Assembly (NCBI GenBank): GCA_016647705.1
Contig: CM028335.1
Location: forward strand, 7,146,579-7,210,578
Reading direction: 5' to 3'
DNA length: 64,000 nt
Origin: Eucommia ulmoides
Lineage: Eukaryota > Streptophyta > Magnoliopsida > Garryales > Eucommiaceae
In this document: one piece after another, positions 46,330-59,277 of the stretch
Layout of the letters: each line of letters opens with the position of its first letter
Numbering within the stretch: the stretch's first letter is position 1
Made by a program: the position numbers and the translations under genes
The notes under the pieces: generated by a model
Seen by the model: the letters and a program-made list of their open reading frames with translations, nothing else
What the model was told of the DNA's origin: nothing
Databases searched by the model: none

Positions 46330-48000
46330 GCTCAGATGCAGGAAACTATTGACAGGTTGATGGAAAGGATCAACGAACTTAGCCGACCTCAGGAGGTGCC
46401 TATTCCTCCGTCCAACGGGAATCCTGTGACTGAATCCCCAAATGGAAACCCTGCAAGTATTGGGATGCAGAACTCAGGGCCGAATCCGAACCACGTCGGC
46501 CCGAACTTTGCAGTACCGGTCTACTATGGACCTCAGATGGGCCCTCATCCTTTCGCCTATGGAGCTCCGACATATCCCATCCAGGGGCATGTCTATCAGG
46601 CCTCGCCAGAGGGCTCGGCCCCCGCCGCCCCGCAGATCCTCATTCACCCAGAGAGGGTCGTTGCTCCACCAAACAATTCAAATGATAGCCAACCGGCCCC
46701 GGCCATTGAAACTGAAAACAAAGAAGAGAATGGCCCTCCACCGGCTTGGCTTCTGAAAATGGAGAAATTGGAGAAAACTATGGAAGAATGGCAAAAGGAG
46801 AAGCCGTCCAGGAAAACGACGTACAAGGAGTTGTCAGCGCCACCCGGGATTGTGTACCCGGAAAATTTCATAGTTCCGGAGTTCACAAAATATGATGGCA
46901 CTGGCCCTCCAGAATGGCATGTCAGCATTTACAAAGAGGAGTTAGGAATTCATGCTCGGAACGAAGACCTTTGCCTAAAGATGTTTCGGAGATCGTTGAA
47001 AGGACCGGCTCTCAACTGGTACATGACCCTGGAGCTATCAAAGATTAAAACATTTGAAGATCTGGTAGAGGCCTTCTGTGAGCAATATGTGTACAATAGG
47101 GATGCCGCGCCAAACCGCAATACCCTCTACCAGATACTGAAAAATAAAGACGAAAGTTTCCGGAGGTATACTGCTCGTTGGAGGGAAGAGGCTGCCAAAG
47201 TTGTCCCTAAGCTGAGCGAGGAGGCTCAGTTAGAGATATTCAAGTCAATTCAGTCACCGCCGTTCTATCGAGATCTCTTGAGCATAGCAGTGGTTTCTTT
47301 CGGCGATGCGATCAAACAGGCCGAGGTGACGGAAGAAGGAATAAGGAGCGGAAAAATTAAAGGGGCCCAATCCAATCTGACGAAAAGGTCAGCCCCGCCA
47401 AAGATGAAAGAAAATGAAGTAACTGTTGTCGTTTCCCCTTGGCAAACCTATTACCAGAACTACCCCCAAGCTTCCTGTCCCCAGAACTACCCGAACCAGA
47501 ACAACCAATATCACAACTACTCTCCTCAAAATCGCCAAAACCAAAATTATCCTCAAAACCAACCCTATTCCCAAAGCCGCCCCCGCTATTACCAAAACGT
47601 ACCTCCTCCTTATCAAAACCACATTTCCCAATATTATCCTCAAGCCTACCCAGCACCCTCTTACCATACCTATCAACCATAGCCGAACACCCCGCCTCAA
47701 ATTTCTAACCGCACTCCAAGGTCAGGAACCCAATACCACCAAGACCTTCTACCTCATGCTACTGGGGAAAATTTCCAGAACGACAACAAAGAGCTACAAG
47801 ACCTTCCGGTCTCGATCACCGAGTTGTACCGGAATTGTTTGAAGCAGGGGATGCTGACGCCCCTTCCATTCTATGAAGTTAAACCTGGGAGTAAAGCAGC
47901 TTCTTCAAATACTTTCTGTGAATACCACTCGGGAACCAAAGGACATGCAACTGAGCAATGATTTCAGCTGAAAGACAAAATTCGGGAGTTTATACGGAAC
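46330..48000 (+). other. gag region of the Gypsy element
   Basis: Encodes a P/N/Q-rich protein. The gag core includes FTKYDGTGPPEWHVSIYKEE, then LCLKMFRRSLKGPALNWYMT and FEDLVEAFCEQYVYNRD, the retrotransposon gag domain. A long Q/Y/N/P-rich tail follows, and a zinc-knuckle-like CEYHSGTKGHATEQC lies near the end. Confidence 0.85.
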
Positions 48001-49750
48001 GGAGCCATCACGTTTCCTAAAAAACCTGAGGCCGGTACGCCAAATTGTCAGCAAAATCCGTTGCCTGAACACGCCTCTTCAGGAAGTGGCGTCAATCTAA
48101 TTTTCACAGAGGAAGTTGAGAAAAAAGTTGATGTGATCGATATCGGTGGTGTTTGTTTACACCCGGAGGTTCTCTACGGAGGGTTCGAATTACATCTAGA
48201 AAGGGTAGCCCAAAAACTGGAGAAATCTTTAGTTTTGTCTTTCCCAATCCAAAAGATGGTGGAAAATCTCAATAAGGTTCCATGGAATTATGAGATCGTC
48301 GCTAAAACAGGAGAAGGAGAAGAATTACCAATCTCAGAAGGAGAAACCAGTGGAATCACTCGGTCTGGAAGGGTGTATACGCCACGGGATTTGATCAGGA
48401 TTCCTATGAAGGAACCAAGAGGGGCCCTGAAAAAGCCGGTGTCAGAACCGGAGGCTCACGACTTCCTAAAGGCAATGAAGAATTCAGAATACAAGATAGT
48501 GGAGCAACTCAGCAAAGCACCGGCACAAATCTCGATGCTTTCACTACTCCTATCCTCAGAAGTACACAGACAGGCACTGTTGAAAGTCCTAAATGAAGCC
48601 CACTTGCCTAGCACGATCTCTCCGGAGAAGTTTGTCACTCTGGTCGAGCAGGTCCTAGGATCTAACACCATCACTTTCACAGATGACGAGATGGACGATG
48701 ATGGAACAGGTCACAACAAGCCTTTGAATATCACGGTCGAAAGCCATGGAATGTTCATAGCTCAGGTGCTGATTGACAATGGATCGGCACTAAATATCTG
48801 TCCTTTGTCGACCCTGGAAGAAATGGGGATAGATCTATCACAGGTTCGATCGTCTAAGACGGTTATCCGAGCATTCGATGGGGCTAGGAGAGATAGCGTT
48901 AGAGAGATTGACCTGCCAATTGAACTTGGTCCAATACAGTTCAATGCGAAGTTCCAAGTGCTCGACATACCTGCTTCGTACAACCTGTTGTTGGGGAGGC
49001 CGTGGATCCATAACGCTGGGGCAGTACCTTCATCTCTACATCAGAAGATCAAGTTTATCATTGATGACACACTGTATGTGATCAGGGTTGATTCAGATAT
49101 CATACCTTTCCATCAAGCGATAAGTCGGCATGTCCCGTTAACAGATGACGGAAAGGAGAAGGAGAAGATTGAAGCCTCCTATCACGTGTTCGACGTCGCG
49201 AATGCTACCTTTGTGAAGGAAGGAAGACACGAGATGACACCATCACTGTCTAACACTGTGGCCTTCGTTGCTAAAGAAATGAAGTCTCGGGGTTGCATTC
49301 CCGGGAAAGGTTTGGGCAAGAATCTAGAAGGAATTACAGAACCGATAGAAGTCAAGGAGAAGAGGGAGAGATTCGGATTGGGATATGAGCCGACAAAAGC
49401 AGACAGGGCGAAGTTCTTCCGGAAGAAGAGGGATGGATCCCCAGACAACCAGCCAATAAAAATTACGCATATCCGGGTCACTTTCCCCTATCCAGCAGAA
49501 ACCATCAACAAAGGGAAGGAGACCGCAGGATTCAAGTTGCACCTTGAGAGAGTAATGATCGAGGAAGCTGTGAATGTAATCATGAGAGAAGAGGCAGGGC
49601 CAAGTCATGGGTCTGGTATTCGAACCAAGGGAAAAGAAAAGCTGCAGAATTGGGATTCTTGTTCTCTCCCAATTCGCCAGGCGTTTCGGTAAACTTAGGG
49701 AGATTTTCTGTTGGTCATCCCTCCATCCACCTTGCCTTCTAGATGGAAAG
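48000..49750 (+). other. Protease and G-patch region of the Gypsy element
   Basis: The aspartic protease signature is VLIDNGSALNICPLSTLEEM with YNLLLGRPWIHNAGAVPSSL. Further on GCIPGKGLGKNLEGITEPIE is a G-patch-like segment, frequent in this position in plant Tat-type elements. Confidence 0.85.
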
Positions 49751-49799
49751 GGATTTTGCTTTGTAATGGTTTTTTATATTTAATTAATGCAATTCTGTT

Positions 49800-51830
49800 T
49801 TATCCGACATATGGTATAAATGTTTAAATTTTATGCTTTCAGGATGCCTAAATTACTAGTGTATGATGCATGCGATATAACTGAGTCAGAGTGCGATAAG
49901 TATGATTTCAATGCAGAACCAGACCATAACCCGATGGGAGTAGAAACAGAAGATAACTCTTGCCAGCCAGACGATGGTGAGATCCAAAAAGCTTTCACGG
50001 AGTTAGAGAACAAGCCGATTCCTAGTAACGATGAGACCGAGTTGATAAACTTGGGGACCTCGGAAGAGTTGAAGGAAGTAAAGATTGGATCAGCCCTCAT
50101 AACTCTGGAAAAGAAAGAGTTGAAAACGCTCTTAATTTCCTACCAAGATATCTTTGCCTGGTCCTACGATGACATGGTAGGACTGGACAAGAGTATCGTG
50201 GCCCATAAGCTGCCGCTAAAGCAGGGGAGTGTACCAGTCAAACAAAAGTTGAGGAAGCTGAGGCCCGCTGTCAGCCTCGAGGTCAAGGAGGAGATCGTGA
50301 AGCAATTCAATGCCCAAATTATTGAATTCTATAACTACAGTGAATGGCTCTCAAATGTCGTTCCCATGCCAAAGTCCTCGGGAAAAATCAGAGTCTGCGT
50401 GGACTATCGTGATCTCAACCGGGCAAGTCCAAAAGATGATTTCCCACTGCCAAACATTCACATCATCATCGACAATACTGCAGGGCGAAAGCTCTATTCT
50501 TTCGCCGATGGATTCTCTGGCTATAATCAGATTTTGATGGATGAGAAAGATCGAGAAAAGACAGCCTTTACTACACCATGGGGAGTCTTTTGCTATAGGG
50601 TGATGCCTTTCGGTCTCAAAAACGCCGGGGCAACATACCAAAGAGCAATGACGACCCTCTTTCATGATATGATGCACAAGGAGATTGAGGTATATGTAGA
50701 TGACATGATCGTTAAATCACAAGAGAACGAGGATCATCTCTGCCATTTGAAAAAGATGTTCAACAGACTTCGAAAGTACCAGCTCAAGCTCAATCCAGCA
50801 AAATGCACGTTTGGGGTGGCTTCTGGAAAACTTCTTGGTTTTATGGTAAATCGCCATGGAATCGAGATTGATCCTGCAAAAACGAAGGCCATTCGTGAGA
50901 TGCCACCACCGAGAAATGAGAAAGAGATCCGAGGTTTTCTAGGGCGATTAAATTTCATAGCCCGATTCATCTTCCAACTCACTGCCACTTGTGAGCCAAT
51001 CTTCAAGCTACTTCGAAAAGAAAGTGACGGGCGATGGAATGCAGATTGCCAGAATGCCTTGAAGAAAATTAAAGTCTATCTAACGAACCCTCCCGTTCTA
51101 GTGCCGCCTCGGGAGAAGGTTCCGTTATTACTATATTTGTCAGTTCTCGACTCCTCCATGGGAGCTATTCTTGGGCAACTCGATAAATTTGGAAAGAATG
51201 AGCAAGCCATCTACTACCTCAGCAAGCGCTTCACGAAGTATGAGAAAAATTATACCTTGCTGGAGAGGACCTGTTGTGCATTAGCTTGGTCTGCTCAAAG
51301 ACTGCGCCATTATATGCTCCCACTGACTACCTACTTGATAACCAGGATGGATCCTTTAAAATACATCTTCGAGAAGCCGATTCTGTTAGGAAAAGTTGCA
51401 AAATGGCAGATGCTGCTGACGGAGTTCGATATCATCTACAAGACCCAAAAGTCAGTGAAGGGTCAGGCGATAGCGGATCAGTTGGCTAGTTGTCCAGCTC
51501 AAACGGATAACCAGCCTCTTGAGACGCTATTCCCTGACGGGTCGATTCATGCGGTGGATGAAGAAAATGAGGAAACAGTTTGGAAAATGTATTTTGATGG
51601 AGCAGTGAACTCTCGAGGGGCTGGAATCGGAGCCGTTCTGGTTTTTCCAGGCAAACAGCATTATCCAGTGGCTTCCAAGTTGAAGTTCCAGAGCACAAAT
51701 AATCGAGCTGAGTACGAAGCCTGTATTCTGGGACTCCAGCTGGCTGTCGATATGAAAATCAAAGAATTGCTAGTGTTCGGAGATTCTGAGCTGATAATCA
51801 ATTAGGTGACGGATAAATATGCCACGAGAG
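49800..51830 (+). other. Reverse transcriptase and RNase H region of the Gypsy element
   Basis: RT motifs are GKIRVCVDYRDLNRASPKDD, FADGFSGYNQILMDEKDREK, FCYRVMPFGLKNAGATYQRA and the catalytic YVDDMIV. A first RNase H with LLYLSVLDSSMGAILGQLDK follows. Then a second, archaeal-type RNase H begins MYFDGAVNSRGAGIGAVLVF with NNRAEYEACILGLQLA, the dual arrangement of Tat/Ogre elements. Confidence 0.92.
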
Positions 51831-53310
51831 ATCCGACCTTGATAGCCTATAACAATCACCTCCTGGAGTTGTGCGAGCAATTTACGATGATAGAATTTGA
51901 AAGCATACCGAGGCTAAAAAATGACTTCGCCAATGCCTTAGCTACTTTGGCATCTATGATATCTATCACTCGAGAGGATGATGATATCATTCCGATGGTA
52001 ATCCGAGATCAACGCCGACCGGCCCACTGCTGCCAGCTTGAATCTGAGCAAGCCAAAGACCCGTGGTACCATGACATAAAGAACTTTCTGAAAAATCAGG
52101 AGTATCCGGAAGGGGCATCAAGTGTTGATCGAAAAACTCTCCGGAGGTTAGCAGGCCAATTCTTCCTAAGCGGGGAGACACTGTACAAACGCTCCCCTGA
52201 CATGGGCCTGTTGAGATGTGTTGGAGTCGAAGAGGCCATCCAGTTGATGAAAGAGGTCCATGGTGGCATATGTGGACCTCACATGAGCGGCTTCATGCTT
52301 GCCAAGAAGATCCTGAGGACCGGTCATTTTTGGCTAACGATGGAAAGCGACTGCGTGCAGTTTGTTCGAAGATGCCATAAGTGTCAGATTCATGGTGATC
52401 AAATCCATGTCCCACCTTCGCACCTTCATTGCTTGGCGGCCCCATGGCCCTTCTCAATGTGGAGTATGGATGTTATTGGGGAAGTTACCCCTAAGGCGCC
52501 GAGTGGTCATCGCTTTATCCTGGTAGCAATTGATTATTTTTCCAAGTGGATAGAAGTTGTTTCCTTAACCTGAGTGACTCAAAAGATAGTAGCTCGATTC
52601 ATCAAAGAAAATATTGTGTCAAGATACGGTTTGCTGCAAATATTGATAACCGACAATGCTAAAAACCTGAAGGGTTCAGAAATACAGAAAATATGTCAAC
52701 AGTTCAAGATCGAGCACAAAAACTCAGCGCCTTACCGCCCAAAAATGAATAGAGCAGTGGAAGCCGCTAACAAAAATATAAAGAAGATTCTCCGGAAGAT
52801 GATTGACAATTATAAAGAGTGGGATGATATGCTGCCATATGCTTTTATGGCTTACCGGACCTCGGTTCGGACCTCGACAGGGGCAACCCCCTATTCTTTG
52901 GTCTATGGCACAGAAGCGGTGATACCGGCCGAGGTGGAAATTCCATCTCTACAAGTACTCATAGAGGCTGAGCTTGATGAAACTGAATGGGTACAATAAC
53001 GGTTGGACCAACTTTGTTTAATCGATGAAAAGCGACTAACAGCGATATCACACAGACAGTGTTACAGACAGAGGATTACTAGAGCCCATGATAAACGGGT
53101 ATACCCTAGAGTCTTCAAGGTCGGTGAGTTAGTATTGAAGAAAATCTTTCATTTCCAAGATGAAGCTAAGGGTAAGTTCGCGCCAAATTGGGAAGGTCCT
53201 TTTGTTGTTCATAAGGCTTTGAGCGGTGGAGCGTTGATTCTCCAAGAAATGGATGGTGATATATTTCCCGAGCCCCTAAACTCGGATTCTGTAAAGAAAT
53301 ACTTTGCCTA
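51830..53310 (+). other. Integrase region of the Gypsy element
   Basis: An HHCC zinc-binding part (HGGICGPHMSGFMLAKKILR, RRCHKCQIHGD) is followed by the catalytic core starting WPFSMWSMDVIGEVTPKAPS. C-terminal sequence with KGKFAPNWEGPFVVHKALSG follows. No chromodomain is seen, as expected for Tat-type elements. Confidence 0.88.
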
Positions 53311-55069
53311 ATAAATGTCCTTATTTTCTAAGTAAGTTTATTTTAATTTGTGATTATCTGTTGCTTAAAAAAAAAGGGGGGGTACGGCTCGAACATGGTG
53401 AAAACTCAAAAGAGCGCTATGAGAAAACTGTAGAGACCGTGTCGCCAAAAAAAAAAAGGGGGAAAACAGTTAGATCACTCCTAGGGGCATTTTTGGAATT
53501 TCCACTACGACTGACTTCCATTGACCGTAAGACTTTTCTGTGTTCGGAACTTGATGGATTTGAGCAAGAGTTGGAATCTGTGAAAAGGAACATCGAATAT
53601 GGCTCAAATTTGCATTGAAATCATACTTGTTAGACAATCCGGCTTGAAATCTCGTAGTCAACATATCTGGTAATAAAGATACCTGTTTGGGGTAAGGTTT
53701 TACACGTTTTTCCCATATTTGGTTAAATCAGTTTTGCAGGATTTGAAAAATACAAAGCAAGCAGGAGTATGTGATTCTCCTAAGCACTGAGGATGCCTAG
53801 TAGAAAAGAGAAAGTGAGAATCGGCGGGTGCAGAGAAATAAAGGCTGATAGAGATGTTGTCCAAAAACCAGACCCCGCTAACAACCCGGAGAAAACCTCC
53901 AGAAAGTACATCTCTAAGATTGACGGAAGGACGAGACGGAAAAATCTCCCGATACTGTCCCGTGACCCGAGAAAGTCAAGCGCCATCAAATGAGGGATTG
54001 CAACGGAAAAGGGGGGACGAAATTGCGAGTCGTAAAGAGTGACAAGTTTTTCAAACTAAATTTTCGTGTTACATGTGTTTTTTGTCCAATTACAGGGTTT
54101 TCAAAGGACATGGAAGCATGGATTTCTCTCTCACAAAGACTTCTTACCTTCTGGTTCAAATTAGAAATTTTTATTGCTGAAAGTTCGAAAGCTCTAAATG
54201 AGCGTCCAGGTATGCGTTTTGCCCTGAAAAGGGCGAAAAGTGAACTACGCTAAATTTGATCCTCGGCATAATACTAAGGTACGCAGGCAATCTATAAATG
54301 TTCCGTCATCTGAGAGTTCGGCTGGGGCACATTTATATCTTTGCTCTCTCATTCTGGCTCAGTCACAAGTTGGGGCATATTTTATACTCTTGAACTTTCT
54401 TTAGGCCCCTGGCCAAGAGGGCTGGGGCACGCATTTTTTTTTTACTCTAAACAATCCTCTAAACAGACACGTGTTCGTCATGAGTATCGTCATGAGTCAT
54501 TTTTTTATTACTCTAAACAATCCTCTAAACAGACACGTGTTCGTCATGAGTATCGTCATGAGTCATTTTTTTATTACTCTAAACAATCCTCTAAACAGAC
54601 ACGTGTTTATCATGAGTATCGTCAGGAGTCATTTTTTTATTACTCTAAACAATCCTCTAAACGGACACATGTTCGTCATGAGTATCGTCAAGAGTTATTA
54701 TTTTATTACTCTAAACGATCCTCTAAACAGACACTTGTTCGTCATGAGTATCATCATGAGTCATTTTTTATTACTCTAAACGATCCTCTAAACGGACACA
54801 TGTTCGTCATGAGTACCGTCATGAATTATTTTATTACTCTAAATGATCATCTTAACAGACGCTTGTTCGTCATGAGTATCATCACGAGTTAAACTTTTTA
54901 TCACTCTAAATGTACACTTGTTCGTCATGAGTCATTTTATTTTATTTGTTCTATTATTGAAAAATACACTAAAAAAAAAATAAAAAAATAAAAAAAATGG
55001 GATGATCAAAATGACGTGATTTTTTATCTTTGTCAAGCAAGTGGGACTTGCATGACAAAGAGGGGCAGC
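53311..55069 (+). other. 3' non-coding stretch of the Gypsy element
   Basis: 1.7 kb between integrase and 3' LTR. It has short direct duplications, 'gggctggggcacg' words (54310-54430), a tandem array (54430-54930) and the terminal purine tract. Long 3' stretches like this are usual in Tat/Ogre elements. Confidence 0.75.
54430..54930 (+). repeat. Tandem array (~65-bp unit) near the Gypsy 3' end
   Basis: About seven units of 'ttattactctaaacaatcctctaaacagacacgtgttcgtcatgagtatcgtcatgagtcatttt', the last ones degenerate. It opens false frames of over 100 codons. Confidence 0.88.
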
Positions 55070-57218
55070 TGTAGACACGGCATTTTGACCGCCTCGCAAA
55101 AAATTATACTTTATTTTATAGTTACCTTAATTTTATTTTTCTATTTATTTTGTTTTAATTGTACCGTATTTGTGCGGTTTAATACTGCTAAATTAAGTTT
55201 TATTAATCTCTTAAGTAAATTAAATATTAGTAATTGATTTATTTATTTATTTTATTTTTTTGGTTTTGTAGATTTTTTGAAGTGGAATAAAAATGCGTTA
55301 ATTCGGAACAAAATGGATAAGAAACAGATGAGAACGAGAGAGGCCTGGACCGAACGGGGGTGGGGGGCTGCACAAAGGTCGCACGTGCAACCAAAAACTG
55401 GATGAAGGATCACAATAGGAAAGGAAGAATTTTTTTCGCCAGAGGAATTTTTTTTTTTTTTAGAGGAATTTTTTGGGAAAGGAGAGGAGAAATCTGGAGA
55501 GAAATTTTGAAGAAAATAATATTATTTTCATTTTATTGTAATTTTGAAGAAGAAAAAATCTCCAAAAAGGTGGTAAATTTTCATCTGTTGTAAATCTTAC
55601 TCTTATTTTTAAATAAGTTGTTATTATACTAATCTTTTTTTTTTTTTTGTAAATTAGATTTTTTTTTCCTTTATTATTTATTTATTTCTTTTTATTTTAT
55701 TTTTTATTTTTTTTTGAGTACATAAAACGAGGTGGAAAATTTCTAACCTTCCATTTGAACGGTTTAAATTTAGAAGGGAATTACTCCCCTCGATGCGTAT
55801 GTGCATGTGTTTTATTTAATTTGTATTAAATATAATGTGCTAACAATACGAGGTGGAAAACTTCTGACCTTCCATTGGAACGGTTTAAGTTTAGAATGAA
55901 ATTACTCCCATTGAGAAGTGTGTGTGTGTGTGTGTGCGGGTGTTTTATTTAATTTATATTAAATATAATGTGCTAACAAGATAAGGTGAAAAATTCCCAA
56001 CCTTCCATTTGAACGGTTTAAATTTAAAAGGGAATTACTCCCCTCGATGCGTGTGTGCGTGTGTTTCATTTAATTTATATTGAATATAATGTGCTAACAA
56101 GATAAGTGAAAAAATCCCAACCTTCCATTTGAACGGTTTAAATTTATAAGGGAATTACTCCCCTCGATGCGTGTGTGCGTGTGTTTTATTTAATTTGTTT
56201 TAAATATAATGTGCTAACAAGATAAGGTGAAAAATTCCCAACCTTCCATTTGAACGGTTTAAATTTAGAAAGGAATTACTCCCCTCGATGCGGGTGTGCG
56301 TGTGTTTTATTTAATTTGTATTAAATATAATGTGCTAACAAGATAAGGTGGAAAATTTCCAACCTTCCATTTGAACGGTTTAAATTTAGAAGGGAATTAC
56401 TCCCCTCGATGCGGGTGTGCGGGTGTTTTATTTAATTTGTATTGAATATAATGTGCTGACAAGATAAGGTGAAAAATTCCCAACCTTCAATTTGAACGGT
56501 TTAAATTTAGAAGGGAATTACTCCCCTCGATGTGTGCATGTGTGTGTGAGCGTGTGTTTCTTTAACTCGTATTAAATATAATGTGCTGACAAGATAAGGT
56601 GGAAAATTCCCAACCTTCCATTGGAACGGTTTAGGTTTAGAAGTGAATTACTCCCCTCGATGTGTGTGAGTGTGTGCGTGCGTGTGTTTCTTTAACTTGC
56701 GTTAAATATAATGTGCTAACAAGATGAGGTCGAAAATTCCCAACCTTCCATCAGAACGGTCTAGGTTTAGAAGAGAGATCACTTCCCTCAATGTGTGTGT
56801 ATGTATATGTGTGTGTATGAGGAGGATTTCAAAATAAAATAAAAACATTCGGATTTAAATTTTAATTGGACTCAATCGGATAAGGCACCGTCTTTGGACG
56901 GGCGTCTTGGGGTGCTTAACACCTTCCCCGAGCGTAACTGACCCCCGAACTCTTTAAACGAATCTCTGGTCAGACCATATTATTTTAGGAGTCACATTTT
57001 TTACTTAAGCCATTTTTTAAATTGTTTTCAAAAAAGAAAAATATGATGACCTAGCACATCATTTAAACCCAATGCTAGGTGGCGACTCCTTTTTTTTAAA
57101 ACAGGCTTAAGTATATTTTAATGAGAAAATCGACGTTTTTAAAAAACTCTTCTCATTTTACCAGCGCCAAGCATATATCTATTTTTTTTATTTTCTCTGG
57201 AAAATCGGGGCGCGTTCA
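55070..57218 (+). repeat. Right (3') LTR of the Gypsy element, 2.15 kb
   Basis: Same start and end as the left LTR and nearly the same sequence in shared parts. It has about nine units of the 121-bp array (55720-56810). The hairpin cluster of the left LTR is not seen here. Confidence 0.92.
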
Positions 57219-58066
57219 GGTGAACAACGTTAATTGGACGAGTTGACGGAGTATTCCGAACTAAGTCTAGAGACATGACTTCACAACACTACAGTTCATA
57301 TTCTCATTCCTCGTTGTCCTATAAGCAGCGTTGCAACTATGATTTCTCTGGAACTCTCAAATACAAAAAAACCCGTTCCTTTCCTCTAGTCTACCATACA
57401 CTCTCCATTTGCATTCCCTCTCTTCCTTGAGTGAACATTCAGTTGTCACCCTCTTCCTGTCGTTCTTTATGTATTGAAATGTAAAACCTATTTGTACAAC
57501 ATATTTTCTTAGTGCTTCTCTAAATTCCGGTATTCCACCCTTAAAAATCTGCCCAACTTCTTTAAGACCTTCAACCCAATGATCGGACAATAATGTTTTT
57601 TTAGGCAATGGACAGAAAACGGACAACAGGTCATCCTCTCCATCCATGACATCCCGCCCCTCCGTCCTATTGGATATTCAAATAACATCCTGTCCTGACT
57701 GCCACTTGGCCCACTACCGTTGCCGCACACTTTTATCTCCAAACCCACATATTCAAGCTTCATTGCTTGTGCAAGGCTAACCATTGCCTCTACGTTGTCC
57801 TGACACGATATTAGCCACCTTTCATGCCTTGGTATGGAATAAAACATCTCGAACGAAACATCCCTCAACACGTCCCACTACGACAACACATTTTGAATAA
57901 GCACCGCGTGCATGAAATCATGATCCACCTTGACTCCCAACGAGTAACCATCAAACTTGCACATAAAAAAAAATACGCTTAGCCATTGACCCCCTAGTAA
58001 ATCTGCAAAATCAAACGAATGCAATCTACTTGTGCGAGAACAGTTTAGATAAACATTAATATGCAT
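57219..58066 (-). pseudogene. MULE transposase, N-terminal part
   Basis: Minus strand. The reading CKFDGYSLGVKVDHDFMHAV, then FEMFYSIPRHERWLISCQDN and EAMVSLAQAMKLEYVGLEIK, is the N-terminal region of plant MULE transposases. FKGGIPEFREALRKYVVQIG with FQYIKNDRKRVTTECSLKEE and ECKWRVYG is the MuDR DNA-binding domain. FQRNHSCNAAYRTTRNENMN supplies the H.C pair, and RPINVVH runs straight to the Gypsy insertion point. A stop near 57875 and a frame change near 57650 break the frame. Confidence 0.8.
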
Positions 58067-58104
58067 CGGAAAGTTTAGATTTCAGTATGCTTATTGGTCT
58101 GTTC

Positions 58105-58630
58105 GAGCGCTTATATTGATTGCGTAAACGTTAACGCGTTGACTTGATTGCGTTAACGTTAAACGCAATCAAGTTGCCTTGTAAAACAAGGTAACGTTAA
58201 CGTTAATCTGGTCCAACAGTTAGACTAATTGCGTAACCGTTAACGCATAAACTTAAAATACATTAACATTAACGCAAATAAGTTGCTTTGACCCCCCAGT
58301 ATATCTGCAAATCAAAAAGAATGCATCCCCAAATTGTGCGGAAAAAAAAACAGTCTAGATAAAACATTAATATGAGTCAAAAAGTTTAGATTTCAGTATG
58401 CTTATTGGTCTGGTCAAGCGCTTATACTAATTGCGTAAACGTTAACGAATGGACTTGATTGCGTTAACGTTAAACGCAATTAAGTTACCTTTTGTAAAAC
58501 AGTGTAACGTTAAACATTAATTTGGTCCAGTACTTAGACTGATTGTGTAAACGTTAAACGCATGAACTTAAATGCGTTAACGTTAACACAAATAAGTTGC
58601 TTTGTAGAACATGTTAACGTTAAATGTTTC
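58105..58630. repeat. Cluster of GTTAACG-type words (MULE cluster 4)
   Basis: In the apparent 5' intron of the transposase gene. Words such as gcgttaacgttaaacgcaa occur at 58139, 58459 and 58576. A block of roughly 250-300 bp ('aagtttagatttcagtatgcttattggtctg...') is duplicated (58068-58300 and 58380-58620). Confidence 0.75.
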
Positions 58631-58884
58631 ATTGAATACAAACGAGTACCTCTGTAGTTTGGAGCATCTTACTTTTTAAAAAAAATTAAAAAACCGTGAG
58701 TTAACTAACTTTACCATGTACACCCATTCTCTGACTGTATTTACTTCTATTCACATTGTTATTACGTCATGATACACAAAATAACACCAAATACGTTAAA
58801 GTTAACGCATTACTCACGTTCTCTCAGAGAGGGAGCCTTAGAAAATGGGCATTCATTCATCGCCAAAACTCAAAAATCTAAAAT

Positions 58885-59277
58885 TCAAAACGTTGTAACA
58901 ACGTCGACAAAAAAATAAAAAATGAGATTAAACGCGATTATATAACTTTTCAATGAATACAATCGAGTAACTGACCTTGCTTCGCCTTTAAACATAGTCC
59001 GAATGCCGTCGCGTGATATAGTCGTTGTCGCCGTCGTTTCAAAATCTTCACCTCGTACCAATTTTGCAACGCCTGCAATTTTGAAACGAATGTTTTTTAA
59101 AATCCGCGCCCTGTTTAAGGAATATTGTACGCATATTTGAATCAGCCTGAAAATCTCTATTTTGTCGCTTACCATAACCGAATCGATTCGTCCACCTGGC
59201 TCGTCGGAGTGAACAGGGGTATTATCATCCATTGCCGTTTGCCTTGTCTTCGTCAAAGGACTGAAAACTAAACCCAC
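58885..59277 (-). other. Possible 5' exon and leader of the MULE transposase gene
   Basis: A minus-strand frame with MDDNTPVHSDEPGGRIDSVM near its start. It lies about 90 bp inside the right MULE end, where a first exon would be expected. No family motif is visible and the splice junction was not fixed. Confidence 0.35.

Larger units (their letters stand above)
42907..57218 (+). mobile_element. Ty3/Gypsy LTR retrotransposon, Tat/Ogre-like lineage, nested in the MULE transposase
   Basis: A 14.3-kb element with 5-bp target duplication ggtga (42902-42906 and 57219-57223). LTRs start tgtagacacgg and end gcgcgttca. A primer site (tggcgactccgctgggga, 45640-45657) and a purine tract (gacaaagaggggcagc, ending 55069) are in place. 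The parts run gag, protease with a G-patch-like segment, reverse transcriptase, RNase H, integrase, then a long 3' non-coding stretch. A second archaeal-type RNase H domain and the long 3' region are typical of Tat/Ogre elements. The coding region carries about five breaks, so it is a fossil. The LTRs remain very similar where they align, so insertion looks fairly recent and later than the MULE's. Confidence 0.92.

Noticed and set aside
54341-54892. 183-codon plus-strand frame with repeated YYSKQSSKQTRVRHEYRHES
   Set aside because: It is the 65-bp tandem array read in frame, in the non-coding 3' part of the Gypsy element.
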